Positions 50,872-50,962 of a stretch of DNA of 50,962 nucleotides are shown piece after piece; position 1 is the stretch's first letter; each line of letters starts with the position of its first letter. A program made the position numbers and the translations under genes. The stretch is from NCBI GenBank assembly GCA_902789365.1, contig CADANQ010000023.1, positions 1-50,962 on the forward strand, read 5' to 3'. Origin of the DNA: an uncultured Eubacteriales bacterium (GTDB lineage: Bacteria; Bacillota; Clostridia; Christensenellales; Aristaeellaceae). The notes under the pieces were generated by a model. It saw only the letters and a program-made list of their open reading frames with translations, did no database searches and had not been told where the DNA came from.

Positions 50872-50962
50872 CCCCTTCCCCGAGTCCCCAACCCGCCGGC
50901 GGCGCCGGTTTCCTGCGTCCAAGCGGCACCGCCGGCCGGGTACGAACCCCTCACCGATCCTG

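Overview
This window looks like chromosomal DNA from a moderately high-GC, carbohydrate-fermenting Firmicute of the class Clostridia, probably a gut or rumen inhabitant. The reasons are strong AGGAGG-type ribosome binding sites, TTGACA/TATAAT promoters, cre/LacI-type operators, intracellular glycoside phosphorylase and hydrolase genes, and a LoaP-type NusG paralogue. An affiliation near Christensenellales is only a guess from general resemblance. I recognise 34 protein genes, one gene remnant and five tRNAs. There are no rRNA genes, CRISPR arrays, phage genes or transposases.

Left part (1-16.5 kb), carbohydrate and housekeeping functions: a GH94 cellobiose-type phosphorylase (minus strand) is divergent from a four-gene ABC importer (DUF3798 binding protein, double ATPase, two permeases, the first with a large extra domain). 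Then come tRNA-Leu, an intracellular GH26 enzyme, an acyl-CoA synthetase, a TIM-barrel hydrolase (minus), a sodium:solute symporter, a Val-Asp-Phe-Gly tRNA cluster and a solo ClpP-like peptidase.

Middle (16.5-47.1 kb), a very large cell-surface polysaccharide locus, all on the plus strand. The first operon holds a Wzz/tyrosine-kinase fusion, a secreted protein of about 1,950 residues built from about 58 copies of a 32-residue YD-like repeat, and an LCP-like protein lacking a usual catalytic arginine. After a hairpin-rich gap, loaP opens a gene run of about 21.6 kb. It contains a membrane CoA_binding_3 protein, a sugar aminotransferase, a phosphoglycosyl transferase, a FemAB/PLP/ATP-grasp trio, glycosyltransferases, Wzy, a TupA-type ATP-grasp, N5-(carboxyethyl)ornithine synthase, a pyruvyltransferase-family protein, a MurB paralogue, Wzx, a two-repeat polysaccharide deacetylase, and two paralogous nucleotidyltransferases with the tail of a third copy between them. 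The most novel suggestion is that this locus makes a Wzx/Wzy polysaccharide carrying amino-acid and 1-carboxyethyl (lactyl-type) groups, with LoaP keeping RNA polymerase processive across the run.

Right end (47.1-51.0 kb): a minus-strand pair, an ATP-grasp protein overlapping a GH3 glycosidase. A 98-bp three-hairpin element occurs at both extremes of the window (1-98 and 50774-50871) in opposite orientation with 95/98 identity, so it brackets the whole segment.

All functional calls come from reading motifs by eye. No database search or structure prediction was run.
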